Assembly: GCA_025531455.1 (NCBI GenBank)
Contig: JAMYHL010000050.1
Location: 240,629-304,628 of the forward strand
Source: Apiotrichum sp. Y4204
Lineage: Eukaryota; Basidiomycota; Tremellomycetes; Trichosporonales; Trichosporonaceae
Direction: 5' to 3'
Length of the DNA: 64,000 bases
Shown here: one piece after another, positions 44,032-56,136 of the stretch
Layout: every line of letters begins with the position of its first letter
How positions within the stretch are numbered: the first letter of the stretch is position 1
Notes under the pieces: generated by a model
What the model saw: only the letters and a program-made list of their open reading frames with translations
What the model was told of the DNA's origin: nothing
Databases searched by the model: none
Translations under genes and position numbers: made by a program

Positions 44032-45364
44032 ATGCTCTACGTTATTGGCCTTGGCTTAAGCGACGAAAAGGACATCACCGTCAAGGGTCTCGAGGTGGGT
44101 TTTCTGCCAGGTTAGACGCAGGTCGACTACCTCGTCCCAGCCCACACATGCTGACCTCCCAGGCGGTGAAGAAGTGCGAGCGCGTGTACCTCGAGGCGTA
44201 CACGTCAATCCTCATGGTCGAGAAGGAGAAGTTGGTGAGTGGTTGGTATTGGGGCTCTCGGGGCTGTTGGAGAAGGCTGCTGAAAACGTATCCTTGTCAG
44301 CAGCAGACATTCTTTCAAGGAAGAAGTTCGCTTTTGCAGGAGGTAGTGCCTAATACTTGGAGCTCATCAGATTGCTTCAGTTCCCTTAGCTCCTATTGTG
44401 TTTTTCTCCAAACCGCTAACCGACAGGAAGCCTTCTACGGACGTCCCGTGATCACCGCGACGCGTGAGACCGTCGAGCTGGAGTCGGATGAGATTCTTCG
44501 CGATGCGGACAAGGTGGACGTTGCCTTCCTTGTCGTCGGCGACCCTCTCGGGTAAGTTAGTGGAGGTAGATGGATACAGATGCCCGTTATCTATTGTGAC
44601 TAACGTGCAGCGCGACAACGCACACCGACCTCCTCCTGCGCGCCGACGCGCGTGGGATCCCGACGCAGACGATCCACAACGCTTCCATCATGACGGCGCT
44701 CGGCTCGACCGGTCTGCAGATGTACAACTTTGGGCAGGCCATCTCGCTTCCGTTCTACACTGAGACCTGGACGCCCGACTCTTGGTACGACCGTCTCGAG
44801 GAGAACCTCAAGTACGGCATGCACACGCTCGTCCTCCTTGACATCAAGGTGCGCGAGCAGAGCGAGGAAAACATGGCGAGGTGGGTACAAAGTCGGCTAT
44901 CGCTAAGGACTCGGAGCCGAAGGTCTATCCATTATTAATCACGGCTGACAAGCAGGGGCCGCCTGATCTACGAGCCGCCGCGCTTCATGAACCCGTGCCA
45001 GGCCTTCTCGCAGATGCTTCTGACTGAGGGCAAGCGCCACCCACCAGAGGGCACGCTGGACGACGACGACCAGCCGATCCCAGTGACGCCGACGTTCTGC
45101 GACCCGACCAAGACGCTCGCGATGTCGCTCAGCCGGATTGGCACGCCGACGCAGCGGATTATCGCGGGCACGATGGCCGAGCTCGCGTCCCTCGACGAGG
45201 AGGAGTTTGGCGGGCCGCTCCACTCGGTCGTCATTGTCGGCAAGCGTATCCACCCCCTCGAGCTCGAGTTTGCCGGACGCTGGTGCGTCGGTGGCGAGCA
45301 GGGCAACTGGTGGAAGGTTGCCAAGGACATTTACGGTGTGGAACGGGAGACTTTTGACTACTAA
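44032..45364 (+). CDS. DPH5: Diphthine methyl ester synthase
   Basis: Five exons are inferred (44032-44094, 44163-44234, 44427-44551, 44611-44880, 44956-45364), giving 312 residues, about the usual length. DPH5 uses S-adenosylmethionine to tetramethylate the modified histidine of elongation factor 2, an early step of diphthamide synthesis in the cytosol. Landmarks: [20 protein letters not shown] at the N-terminus, [10 protein letters not shown], the SAM-binding [16 protein letters not shown] spanning an intron, [20 protein letters not shown], and the C-terminal [20 protein letters not shown] and HPLELEF. The 192-nt second intron is about four times the local norm. The gene converges with PEX2; 228 nt separate their stops. 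Confidence 0.95.
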
Positions 45365-45592
45365 TGTAGAGGGATAGGCATAGATTTTGATAAGAGTCGG
45401 TCGCAGTGTGCAGTCGCAAAGCCAGACAGTTGTCAGCGCCTTCCGATACGAGAAGATGACGTGATAGACACATTGCTTCGATGATCGTTCTTGATCGTCT
45501 GACCTTTTGGTCGAACTGCTTCTCACTAAACCCCCTGCATGCCAATGTGCCATCTATTATCAAACTGCAATCCCTTCTCACCCCTTGCGGAA

Positions 45593-47039
45593 TCACTGCA
45601 CCGCAATCTTCTCCCACTCATCATCCGTTGCGGACCTCTCCCGTTCGCTCTCGCTGCTGCTCTCGCTCTCACTCTCGCTCTGCGGGGCCGGGAGGGGAAG
45701 GGCGCCAACGCGAGTTGCCTTTGTCACCGCCCCACCGCAGCGGAGACACGTCCACTTTGCGGCGCTCTCGTCTCCTCCCTCCTGTGCGAACCTCTGCGCA
45801 TGCTGCGCGAGCGCGTCCGCGATGCAGTAGTAGCAGTACTTGCACTCGCCCCAGCAGTCAGTTTTGGCCGGCACGAAGATGCGGTCCTCGTTGTCGCGCT
45901 GCTCCTCGTCCCCGCCAAGCGGCGGGAGCGCAATGTCCGTTCCCGGAAGCTCGACAGATGTGCTTGTCCGGCGCAAGTAGCATGCAGGGCAGACGGAAAG
46001 CGGGATGCCTGCCAACATTCCGGCGTGCGCGGCGGTCGGCACAGCCGTGCCTGCCTTGCGCGCGGCGCTGGTGGCGGCATGGGCGGCGGACAGCGCCTCG
46101 TAATCGATCGTCGTGGGCTGCGAGAGGAAGGCCGTGACGGGCGAGAAGAGCTTGACGGGGTTGAGCGCGTCAGGGAGATTGGGGATGCGGGGAAGGGCGA
46201 AAATGAGGAATTCCTGTCAAGTCAGTATCACCATCCGGGTAAACCAACCCACCGTCATGACGCCCCACACGAGCTGGCGGTTCATAAACTCGTAGGAGAC
46301 CATGCGCGCAAGGCGCGGCGACGAGGGTACGAGACGGAGGCCGAGGAGGCGCATCAGGATCGACGGGTACTTGCCGTCCCAGAGGAACAAGAGCCAGCCG
46401 GCGAGTTCCCATGCGCGCGCGGCGTTTTCGGCGCGTACGAGCCAGTTCCAAGCCTTGCGCCGCCGGTCGTGGGCCGGCAAATCAGGCCACTGCCGTGAGA
46501 GCGCGGCTGTGCGCAGGCGCGAAAGGACGTAGGTCGGGAGCAGTGGTGGGTGCAGCACCAAGTAGAGGAGGAGCGTGGATCTCGGCGCTGTCGTCAGTAT
46601 GGAGTCAGCGTGGGGTTAGAACGCACGTCTTCCGGGTCGAGAGGTGGACGCGAGGCGGAGGTTCTGCAGCTCTGCTCCGGGGCTCGCGGCACTCGGGCCG
46701 AAAATACCTGCGCCAAAGCAGAGCATCTTGAGTGCGAGCTCGATTTCGGGCTCCAGCGCGTCCTCGAGCGGTGACTGCGGTCAGTATGGCAGGGAGGGGG
46801 CGGCCGGATCAACTAAGGCGGGGTCTATGACAGCGCCGCCTTAACTCGGTACCCACATGCAAGCGACACAGGACGTTCGTCACGCGCTCGGCGAGCATTA
46901 GGCCCACGCCGTCGTCCAGGCTGTCCGCGTCGACTTGGTTCACGAGCGGCGCGCGCGGCTCGTACTGCCGCCGCGAGGGCCCAGCGTGCGGTATGGCCAT
47001 CACGTCCGGAGCCGGAGGCTGGACAGCGGTTGTCGCCAT
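45593..47039 (-). CDS. PEX2: Peroxisomal RING E3 ligase PEX2
   Basis: Four exons are inferred (47039-46857, 46774-46627, 46587-46253, 46213-45593), giving 428 residues in frame. The protein has the Pex2/Pex12 N-terminal membrane domain (GPSRRQYEPRAPLVNQVDA, WNWLVRAENAARAWELAGWL, GKYPSILMRLLGLRLVPSS, YEFMNRQLVW). A C-terminal RING domain reads CPAC, then CWGECKYCYYCIAD and WTCLRCGG. PEX2 is part of the membrane complex with PEX10 and PEX12 that ubiquitinates the import receptor PEX5. The tail after the RING is an alternating Ser/Glu run (SESESESSSESERE) ending EWEKIAVQ, which is probably disordered and possibly phosphorylated. It shares a divergent 424-nt promoter with the TIP-like gene. Confidence 0.92.
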
Positions 47040-47463
47040 GTTGAGGGGTGAAGGAGAGTGTGGTGGGATGGAAAGCAGATGCGAGATGACAAAGTGTGGT
47101 GGTGTTAGTGGGCCGGGCCTTTGCCGCCTTTCTCGACGATGTCCGGAATGGCGATAGCCGATCGCCGATGCGGAGCAGACGGAGTAAGATGTGGAGATGC
47201 CCGCTGACATCAGGCATTAAGAAAAAACTGGTCCCGCTAATCCATTGTTTTAACATTAGGGCCAGATTACAACCAAGCTTCTAATACGCCACCCGTCATG
47301 ATACCCCCCACGTGACGGCCAATCGGCGGCGCGCAGACGCGCCCAGTGATCTGACGTCGCTCTGCCAAGCGGATGCCAACGAGGATCATCATCTCGGCGA
47401 CGAGCACGCGACTTTGTTTGTACTCCACCATCAACAACACCTACTCCCATTCAATTCTCAGAC
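47040..47463. promoter_or_regulatory. Divergent promoter, PEX2 / TIP-like gene
   Basis: The starts of two genes face away from each other across 424 nt. Both leaders are pyrimidine-rich on their own strand. No TATA box is evident. Confidence 0.55.
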
Positions 47464-50104
47464 ATGCGACTGGGACTCGGCACATCGCGGCGGCCACCAC
47501 CCGGCACACGACGGGCGCGGCCGTCGTCACGATCAATATCCCCCCTCGCCGTTGTCACAGCCGTACTCGCCCTCGCTCCCTCCGCAGACGCCTTCTGGCC
47601 CTTTTACAAGAAGAAGCGGTTCACGTCCGAGGCCCTCATTGACGCCGGAAGCCTGGGGCTCGAGGGCATCAAGGGACGCATCGTTGCTATGGGTGACGTG
47701 AATGGGGATCAGAAGTGGGTACTGTCCATTCCTTCCCACCCATTCGGCGCCTTGCGGCTGCCTAGTGCGCAGCGCTCGGCCCAAACGATGCTCCAGATTC
47801 AGCTGTGCGAGTTATGAACTAACAGCAGTACTGATCTTTTTGTTGTCCTTGATGACAAGCGCACCGTGGAAGTATACATGTGGAACCGAGGTAGGTTGCA
47901 GAGTCTAAGCAGACCCGCCTAACTCCAGGGGCTTTCAAGTACCGCCTCGGACAGCGATTGAAGTTTCCACACGACGTGATGAACATCTCGCCCGCCGACT
48001 TCAATGCTGACGGGCGCCTCGACATTCTTGTTACTATGTGGGATGAAGGGAAGGGCGGGTGGTGGTCCCCTGGCGGCGGATTGCATGCCGAGCTGCAGGT
48101 CGTGCTGGGCAGCGAGGAGGGCCTCGGTACGTCGCGGCCAATAGTAACCGCTAACAACAGGCCTTGGCGCACCATCTTGGGATCTCGCGCCATCAGCATT
48201 ACAGCAACCGATCCTTTTTGACGACGACAACTCGGGTCGGGTATCGCTTCTTGGCTTTGCCTCGCAGACCGGCCCGCAACCAGCCAAAATCCAGTCGTGG
48301 CGGAACAATGGCACCTTTCTCGAACCATGGCCAGATCCGCTCTATCCAGACGCAGGCTGTGTGTTCTCCCTTCCTCACGCGTCGGCGTATGTGGATATAG
48401 ACGGCGACTGTCGGCCAGATTTGGTGCTTCAGTGTGCACGAGCACGCGCAAACGACAGGCAACTGAAGGTTTTCCTCAACCTCGGCGAGACGGGATATGT
48501 GCACGCCAAGTCGTTTAACATGCCCACAGGCAGTAGGGCTGTCACCTTTGCCGACATGAGTGGGTGCAACAAGCTGTCGTATTAGAGCCTAATGCTGACG
48601 ACAGACCGCGACGGTGCCGTAGACATGGTGTTTGCGAGCTGCCCCAAACTGAAAAGTTCAGACGGATACGGCGAGGATTGCCGCATCAACATCGCGTACA
48701 ACAAGCAGATTGGTCTGTGCTCCTTTTCGGCAAGCCAGTTTGACGAGCGAGGCCGACTGCTCTGCCGCGGCTTTGACGACCTGTGCCGAGGGGACCACGG
48801 CTTCGATTTCAGTTTCGATGAGGACAGCGAGGTGAGTGAGACCTCTGCGTTGACTATGGTTGGTGACTAACGTTCAGTATTTCACTTCGTTCCCTGTGAC
48901 GGACATATTCGGAAAGGATGCCCAGCTCATGATTGTTGCTCCCCCTACGCGCGATGTTCCGATACCCATACGCCCTGGAGATTTCAACGTTGACGGCTTC
49001 CCGGACCTCCTGATGACTATCCGGGATAAGAGGACGAAGGAGACTTCTGTCAAGATACTGGAGAATGTGCCCTGTGGCACGGCGGCGGGCTGCGTCAAGG
49101 GCCGGAAGGACGGCCGCGGGTTTGCCGTCGGAGGAGGGAAGGGCTGGCAGGCACTCGACGTAATCAAAGATTCCGTAGGCGCCAGCTGGGTTGACCTCGA
49201 TGACGACGTGAGTTGATCATCCTGGAGGTGACTGACTCGCAGGGCTCGCTGGATATCATGGTGCAGCGCACGGGTCATCAGACAGGCGAGCGGGTCACGT
49301 TCATTCAGAACAACTTTTATCACGACGCATTCTTCATAAAAGCTCAGGGTGGGTAATGAGTGTATTCCACGCTGACAGCAGTGCTCAACGGCGCATGTGA
49401 CCATGGTATATGCCAGAAAGAGGGGGAGAAGAAGTACTCCGTGAGTGCAGCTGAAGGGGGATTCGTGTACAGCTGCTTGTGCTCACAATCAGGGCAACGG
49501 TGCAAGCTCTATGGGCGCAAGCTTCAAGTTCACAGCCTTTGACACTGGCGGCCACAGGCATGCGCAAAGTGGTGAGTGACGCTGTGAGAGCTTCTCCAGA
49601 GCCGTGGTAAGATGTGGCGCAGACTAACGCATACATAGTCCCACAACTTCCCCAGATGGCCTACCACGCCCTCAACACCCCGCACACGTTTATTGGCCTG
49701 GGCAGGATGAACAACTACATAGAAGTGAGCAAGACAAACTTCACCCCCGATTTCTTCAAGTTCAGCACACTGACATCCAGCACTTGATGGTTGGCACATC
49801 CATAATGCCGCCGGACCACCTCCTAGCTCTGGACCAGCTGATCCCGAACTCGCAAGTAATAATCAACCCGCCGTGGTCGGCGTCAGCCAAGGACCGGGGG
49901 CGCGAAGTGCTCGCGCGCTCGACCGAGTGGCGCACCGAGCTCTTCCTTCACCCCGGCGACTGGATCCCGTGGGTCGCGGCTGCGGTGGTTGGCACGGTGG
50001 TCACGCTCGGCATGGTTGTGGTGTGGCTTGGCGAGCGGGAGAAGCGCGAAGACGAGAAGGAGCGCAGGCGCGCGCTCCATGCCATCAACTTCCAGGCCTT
50101 GTAA
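47464..50104 (+). CDS. FG-GAP repeat membrane protein (TIP/ITFG1-like)
   Basis: A multi-exon gene (about twelve exons) encoding roughly 650 residues. The N-terminus has a basic leader followed by LAVVTAVLALAPSADA, a signal peptide or anchor. FG-GAP-like Ca-binding blades of a beta propeller follow: MGDVNGDQKTDLFVV, PADFNADGRLDILVT, YVDIDGDCRPDLVLQ, FADM with DRDGAVDMVFASC, PGDFNVDGFPDLLMT, and WVDLDDDGSLDIMVQ. The C-terminus has one transmembrane helix (WIPWVAAAVVGTVVTLGMVVV) and a charged cytosolic tail (GEREKREDEKERRR). This layout matches the TIP / ITFG1 family of type I membrane proteins; the mammalian homologue is linked to T-cell modulation, and its conserved role in fungi is unknown. 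Many of the blade junctions coincide with intron positions. Confidence 0.85.
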
Positions 50105-52019
50105 TCTGTATGCATCCTGTATCGAGCTCCAGTGGCGGAGCTGATGGATTGTGTAGCTCATCCACCGGACAGGAAGCAAGCCAGCTTAGCATCAGAGATC
50201 AGAACGCCTTAGCACTCCGGCCGATGCAAGGAATGTACTGCATTGCGCCAGTACCAGTGGCCGACACGATCAATGTACAATGTGTAGTTCCGACCTTCTG
50301 CGATGGCTTCGTGAACAACAGGGGTACAGGATTGGGAGTCGGGGCACGACAAGAACCCTTCAGGCAGTTACCCCATCTCCACGTCCCAGAGGACCGTGCG
50401 GTTTCCTCCGTCGCCCAACGTCTTCCTTGTGTGTCATACCTTCTGATGCGATACCCCCACGTTGTATCCTGCATCCTGCCATCATCACGATCATCACGGT
50501 TGATCAACTCTGAAGCTCAGATATCGAAGAAAACCCCTCTCCAAACCCACCAGATCACCAATTGCTGTGATCCAGTCAGAGACGTCGGTCGATCATGTCC
50601 GGATTGTGCTGCCGAGATCTGAGTGCCTTGGCCCTCCTCGGGTACGATCCCTGGCTTCGTTACATCACTGCCGTACTCCCGATGCCATCATGAAGTCGCT
50701 CTCTTCCAAACATGCATACAAATAGACTTCGGGGGATCCGACATTGGACTTCTGGTTCAAGATCTCCAGGATACAAAGCCCACCAAATCAATGGCTGATA
50801 GCTCGAACTCCGGCTCGGCGCTCTGCGAGGCCTGAACGTCCTTTGGATGTACTGTAAAGTCGCGATGTATGCAGTAGCATGTGTCACGGGTCACGGTCGC
50901 CAGCAGCATTGAAAAATCAAAACCGCCGGTAGCATACATCGCGACTTTCATGGCGGGCATTGTGCGCAGCTTGTTGCGTCGCGCCCCGTTATCCTCCTCG
51001 CGCTCCTCGTCCGCCATTGCATCGCGCGTCCCACGTCGCGGGAGTACGAGTGCTACTTGTTGTTATGAAGCGGCGACTTCGTACACCCTATACGCATTCC
51101 CAACCGTCCCGGGAGCCCTCCGCGCCTATCATAATCATCAAAACTAACGGTATAACGGGGCTGCCGCGCGCTGCCGTCATCCCAATGTCAGGAACCCTAC
51201 GAGTGAGGACGCCAACTTCCATCTGCGTCCCTTGCGCATAAGGGCCTGGCCATCCGAATCGCGAGCTTGTTGACGTACCTGCAGCCATTCAGGTGTGCAA
51301 GCTGTGTGGGGCACAATGAGGGGAAACCTGATCCTTCTTTGAATTAAGTACTTCAAGCACCTGTCAGGAAACTTTGTAGGTCCGTGGCGAGATGAGAATT
51401 TACAAACCCCTACACTTTTTGTCGTGGTGCAGAAGGTTCGAAGCCATGCGGGCCGAGATGGACTCTGCTACTCTAGCGCGAGACGCTAGTGTCTGTGCAT
51501 TCATTGTCTTCAGAGGGCACCCATCACAGACGGGCCCACCTTCCGAGACATCCCCCTCAGCTCCCACGCTTCAGAGTCCCCAGAGCTGGGGTCTCTTGTC
51601 CACAAGGGGGGTCTTGGTGTTGGGCCTCTGTGCCGGTTTGGTTGGCGGTTGGCAGCAAGAAACACAGCGAGGGATTGGGGGACTAGGGTGCTTATAGAGT
51701 TACAGTACGTTCCTTGCTCCCCCTTTGGCGTAGGGGTCCTTTGGCTGGTCTGGTTTTGCTGGTTTAGAGAAGCTGCTGTCTGGGCCAAGAGAGCAGAGTC
51801 CTCCATGTGCTCTGATCCTTCACGAGCAGACACTATGAAATCCTTTCACTACTAGTACTGGCACGGTTTTGTCTTCCTCGGATGTTCGCGTCCTGTTGTT
51901 ATCGTCTAGTTTTGGCGTTCACATATCCATCACATCTCCACATACCCACACCCACTGGCCACTGGCACCCTCCGTTTTCATTTCTGGTCTCCGTTCCCTC
52001 TTCACCCGCACGACGCACG
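50105..52019. other. Intergenic region upstream of the SGNH-like gene
   Basis: About 1.9 kb without a supported gene. Chance frames on both strands show no domain. The last 130 nt contain CATCACATCTCCACATACCCACACCCAC, a typical C/A-rich fungal leader. Confidence 0.45.
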
Positions 52020-54022
52020 ATGTTTGGCGCCTATACTCGCGGCGTGCCCAGGCCGTACCTCACCGGAGCGGCGGTGCTCATCGTCGTCGTTATGGCCGTC
52101 ACCGTCGTCTTGGACATGCACCTCGTGTTCTCGGAGCAGTGAGTAGAATGAGAGAGTGGCGCAAAGGCTCTGGACAGTCACTTGGCTTATGTGTCATGAT
52201 GTGGGCGCTGCGGGCGCGGCTTGCTGGAATCGCGTCCGCGCGCAGCCACTACGTCCGCCATGCGGTATGCGCCATCCGCAGCGTTATCCGCAGTTGGGCA
52301 GACTCGTAAACAGACTGACCACAGCCCTCTCTCACACAAGGCGTTCAACCAGGTGAACAGCATGGTCTCGCGGCGGTGTCCGGCGCGCTGCGTTTCGGAC
52401 CCGTTCGTCCAACCGGGAATGCTGCACTGGAGCGTGGACGGGCTGGACAACGAGACGCGCTGGCTGCCCTTTCAGCAGCAACACCACCTGTGGGAGGACA
52501 TGGCGCCCTCGTATGACCTGCCGAAGGAGGACTATATTCCCCCCCAGGTCTGGGATAACGCGCCAGAGCAGTTTATGGCAAAGATGGAGCAGGGGAAGGA
52601 ATATGACTGGATGCGGGGAAAGACCGTGCTTTTCATCGGTGAGTGCAGGAGAGTTGGGGGTGGACATGGTGCTGGTGCTGACCGACAGGATCTAGGTACG
52701 CGGATTGAAACGATACCGCAGAGAGGGTGCTGTGCTGACATCGACCGTGCTTCCATCTGACGCCCTTCGCCTTTCAGCCGTGAGTTCTGATAAACTATCT
52801 CCCGAAACGCCAGGTTGACGCCAGATGACCGCAACAACGTTGACCAGATGTGCGACATTCTCAAGGGCAAGAAGGGCTCTTGGGGCGGGCACGGCGGCGG
52901 GTACTGCCACCTCGAGAAGCGCGATATCTTGGTTATGAACTGGTTCCTGTGAGTGCATGCGAGGGCTCAACCAGTCATCACTTGGCTCTATGATGGTGGA
53001 GAGGATAGTGGGGAGGATCCGCCAACCACACCGATCACTGCCCATCACTGCGTGTCACTGGCGATCGCAATTGCTCACACTCACAGCTACGGTATGGTCG
53101 ACAACCCGAACGGCTGGCCGTACGGCGAGAACAAGCCGCTCATCTTCGAGGACCGCATCCCCCAGATCATGATCCCGAAGGCCGCCGAGGCCGGCTTTGG
53201 CGACCGCAAGCCGGATCTCGTCGTGCTCTCGTCGCTCTTCTGGGACGCAAATGTGAGTACGGTGGCGGAAGCCATTTGGGTCTGCCAGGGCATCTATTAA
53301 GGTTTGAGCTTGTGCTGATGGCAGTTCCTCTCTCAGGTTAGTCTTGCGAGAAGCCTTGGCAGGTACTTTACACAACGCCCTGCCCTGCGATATTGTACTC
53401 TGTCCCTGTTCCCTGCAACCTGGTCCCCAATTCCTCCTGCAACGAGAGAGAGCATGATCGCGTCGACTGGGCAGCCGTATCAAGCTTCCTGGACGATCCC
53501 TACTGTGTGGACCGCAAACTGACCCCACAGGAAATGAACAAGATGAACCGGACACGCGGCGACTCGCGCGGCGCGCTCTGGAGCGAGATTGCCTGGCACC
53601 GTGGACGTGTGCGCAAGCTGATCGGCACTGTGCGCGAGCTGTTCGGACAGGACATTCCGCTCATGTTCCGCACACGCCAGCTGCGCAAGCAGACGGGGCA
53701 CAACCAGATGCTGTACATCTTCCAGCTTGACCAGGGCTGCCGCGCACTGGCCAAGGAACTCGGTGTCCGTCTGTTCACCTGGGGCGGCAAGCTCGAGGGA
53801 TACTCGGAATACTATGACGGCGACCAGCACTTCGGTCTGGGCCCGAATTCATATCTCTTTGGAGAGTGAGTAGCAGATGAGCGGTCAAGCTTGCGAATGG
53901 CAAAGGGCCGAGAGTGTGTGGTCCCGCAGCGTGGCTGACTCCCCAGCATGATGTTCTTCTACCTCCAGCGCGCAATAACGCAGGGATGCTGGAACTGCCA
54001 CCAGTGGGACGACGTGAGTTAG
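52020..54022 (+). CDS. SGNH/PC-esterase-like type II membrane protein
   Basis: Eight exons are inferred (52020-52138, 52325-52638, 52689-52695, 52814-52948, 53087-53252, 53325-53336, 53447-53865, 53947-54022), summing to 415 residues in frame. Two are microexons of 7 and 12 nt. A short basic head is followed by one membrane anchor (LTGAAVLIVVVMAVTVVL), so the body faces the Golgi lumen or outside. The body begins CPARCVSDPF and contains KTVLFIG, RNNVDQMCDIL, VLSSLFWDANFLSQ, LMFRTRQLRK, NQMLYIFQLD, YYDGDQHFGLGPNSYLFGE, and MFFYLQRAITQGCW. The order G-S block, RNN, Asn-rich strand and a final Asp-x-x-His is that of SGNH acyl-esterases/transferases such as the plant TBL family. The Ser lies at the first microexon. 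It may end WDD-VS at 54022 or splice once more. The acceptor is unknown; surface glycan acylation is an inference. Confidence 0.7.
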
Positions 54023-54646
54023 CACGATACCGCTGTGCTGGTGTTCCCATACACGCACTCGAGCTGACAACGTAGTGAGCGTACGTACTGTACTGGACTT
54101 GGACCAACGGCGCTTGGTCAAAACACACCCGTGTACTAAGTAGAAGGAATCCACAGACGGCGTGAGTGCTGTGCTCGCGACACAAACTCCGTTTTGACAC
54201 CCACTCTGCGAACCTAGCATACACTTCCTTTCATGTATTTTACCCCAACAAAGATGTGAGCAGAAACGAGGCACCGGATACAAATCTGGGGGCGTGCAAG
54301 ATCAATTCCAGTGATCACAAGTCAGCGAAGTCGCCGCCCGAACTCGGTGGAGCATATCAAAAACTTTTACAAACAATTCGATCTCTCTGAAAAATGAGAG
54401 ACATCTCGGTATCCCAGATTCTAGCCTCTTGGTCTAGGACACTCTCAGCTCTCAGGTTGCGATGCGACATGGGTAGGCGCGAAGTCTCAGCTGAATCCCC
54501 GATCCGAAATTCCGAATAGCTCCCTCCGTTCAGGCCGAATCAGGCCGTCTATCCGATCGATCCGATCGTCCGCGCCGTTCACGCGTTCGCGGCCTGGCGC
54601 TCCTCGAGCCGAAAAAGATTCGGCTGAAGGAATTGATACCTCCTAT
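54023..54646. other. Intergenic region, with tRNA terminator
   Basis: No gene is recognised. A run of five A at about 54612-54616 (TTTTT on the minus strand) is the Pol III terminator for the tRNA-Leu gene on the minus strand. Confidence 0.5.
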
Positions 54647-54735
54647 TGACGAGAGTGGGATTCGAACCCACGTCCGAAGACTGCGGAGGTTGATACACCT
54701 TAACACAGCGCCTTAGACCGCTCGGCCATCTCGCC
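54647..54735 (-). tRNA. tRNA-Leu(AAG), second copy
   Basis: Read on the minus strand, the mature sequence is the same as that of the copy at 19602-19689, through acceptor stem, D arm, anticodon stem CTGTG/CGCAG with anticodon AAG, variable arm and T arm. The intron is about 11 nt and reads TGTATCAACCT, unlike the TTTACCCCTT intron of the other copy. A T5 terminator follows about 30 nt downstream. Confidence 0.95.
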
Positions 54736-56136
54736 GATCACAACGTGATTCTGGCGGCTGATTTATATCTGCAGAGGTCCTTGAGGTGAGAGTGACAATC
54801 GGATGTTCATTATCCGATCATTATAGGTGGTCTGTTCGCAGGGTGACTTTGCCACCTCACCAGTTTGTTCGTCGCCTCTATGTTGTCGTTGCTCTTCCTC
54901 CCACCGTGACTATGAAGATTCAGTCGTGAGTATCATTGTGGTATTGAGTCACCTTAGAGTCCTCCTTGTTTCAGTCAGGTCGTGTTCTGACTGACAGTAT
55001 CAGAGTGCCCAACCACAAAAAGTCCACGTTTCCAGTCCCGTTGATGTCGCAGAACACAACTGTCTTACGTCGCATAGCTCAAGGCCAACACAGCCCCGAC
55101 CTTCTACTGGAACAGTGCCTTTCGCTTGTCTTGATTCATCGACACCATCGACTGCGTTGACTAACCCGTCCTCTCGTCCGGAATCTATTGTTTGATTGAC
55201 ATGTCGTGGCACACACATCTCTATGTTTCCCATCAACGACCATCTACAAAACCCAACCACGACCACCAAACGTACCACGGGAGTGGAGGTGCCGATGAAC
55301 AGGACTGACTGTGCAGCGCACGTGGTTCACCACTAGTGGAATCAAGTGACAGACACTTTCGCGCCCTTTCTGATTGAGCATTGAACCTTCACTCCGCCTA
55401 TGTCTTTCAATAGCACCACCACCCAACTCTTCGCAGCAAGAATGAGCATTGTACAGGTACCGCTATTGTCTCCTGCTAGTTTAGCATTGCTCTTCGTGTG
55501 TATTTCGGAGTTGTCATCTTCCATCATCAACGAGCACAACAATGGAGCATACGCCGTCAACAACAGTTTGTCACCGGGTGCAGTTGTGGGTTTGCAGTTG
55601 TTGCAACCCCCGTGCAATGGCTCTTCACCTCTAACAATTGTGTGACGTTCTGCCACAGTTTGGCTTTGAAACAACAACCCAGCCCGTAAAGCTCTCATCT
55701 TGACCTTCTACACTTACGCTGGTTGACTACTATCGCGGAGCAAGGGCTACTGTCCTCAACCGAACAACATTGTGTGAGAACAACAGGACGTATGACCTGT
55801 GTGTGTCCGACCGTACACCGCATCCGTGAGATTGTTCTGTCGACAACAATTACGACTGTGAGTTACGGATTGCTATTGTCAAACCACATACTCACTTACT
55901 GTTCACGCGTACAACAACAAGACACTGATGGCAGTCGCCACACACGACCATGGACGTGAATAAAAGCAGAAGAGGCCAACAACAGCCTTCACCTGCTATA
56001 TAAACTCCCTTCCCCGGCCATCGTCCTTCATCACCACCACAACTTCCCACTCTTCCCTTTCTGAACAGTTCACCTGCTGAACTCCGATACTCTCCTCTTC
56101 TACATTTTTCAACTCCATCAACAACATTAAACAGCA
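54736..56136. other. Intergenic region
   Basis: 1.4 kb, more AT-rich than most of the window, with many CAACAAC-type trinucleotide runs. No coding frame is convincing. The last part is the promoter and leader of the next gene. Confidence 0.45.
55997..56004 (+). promoter_or_regulatory. TATA box of the gene at 56137
   Basis: TATATAAA lies 140 nt upstream of the start codon at 56137, followed by C/T-rich sequence and CATCACCACCACAAC, which fits a transcript start near 56030. Confidence 0.5.

Noticed and set aside
25333..45364. A secondary-metabolite or catabolic gene cluster
   Set aside because: The enzymes and transporters here have no shared pathway, backbone synthase or common regulator; the arrangement fits ordinary chromosomal order.
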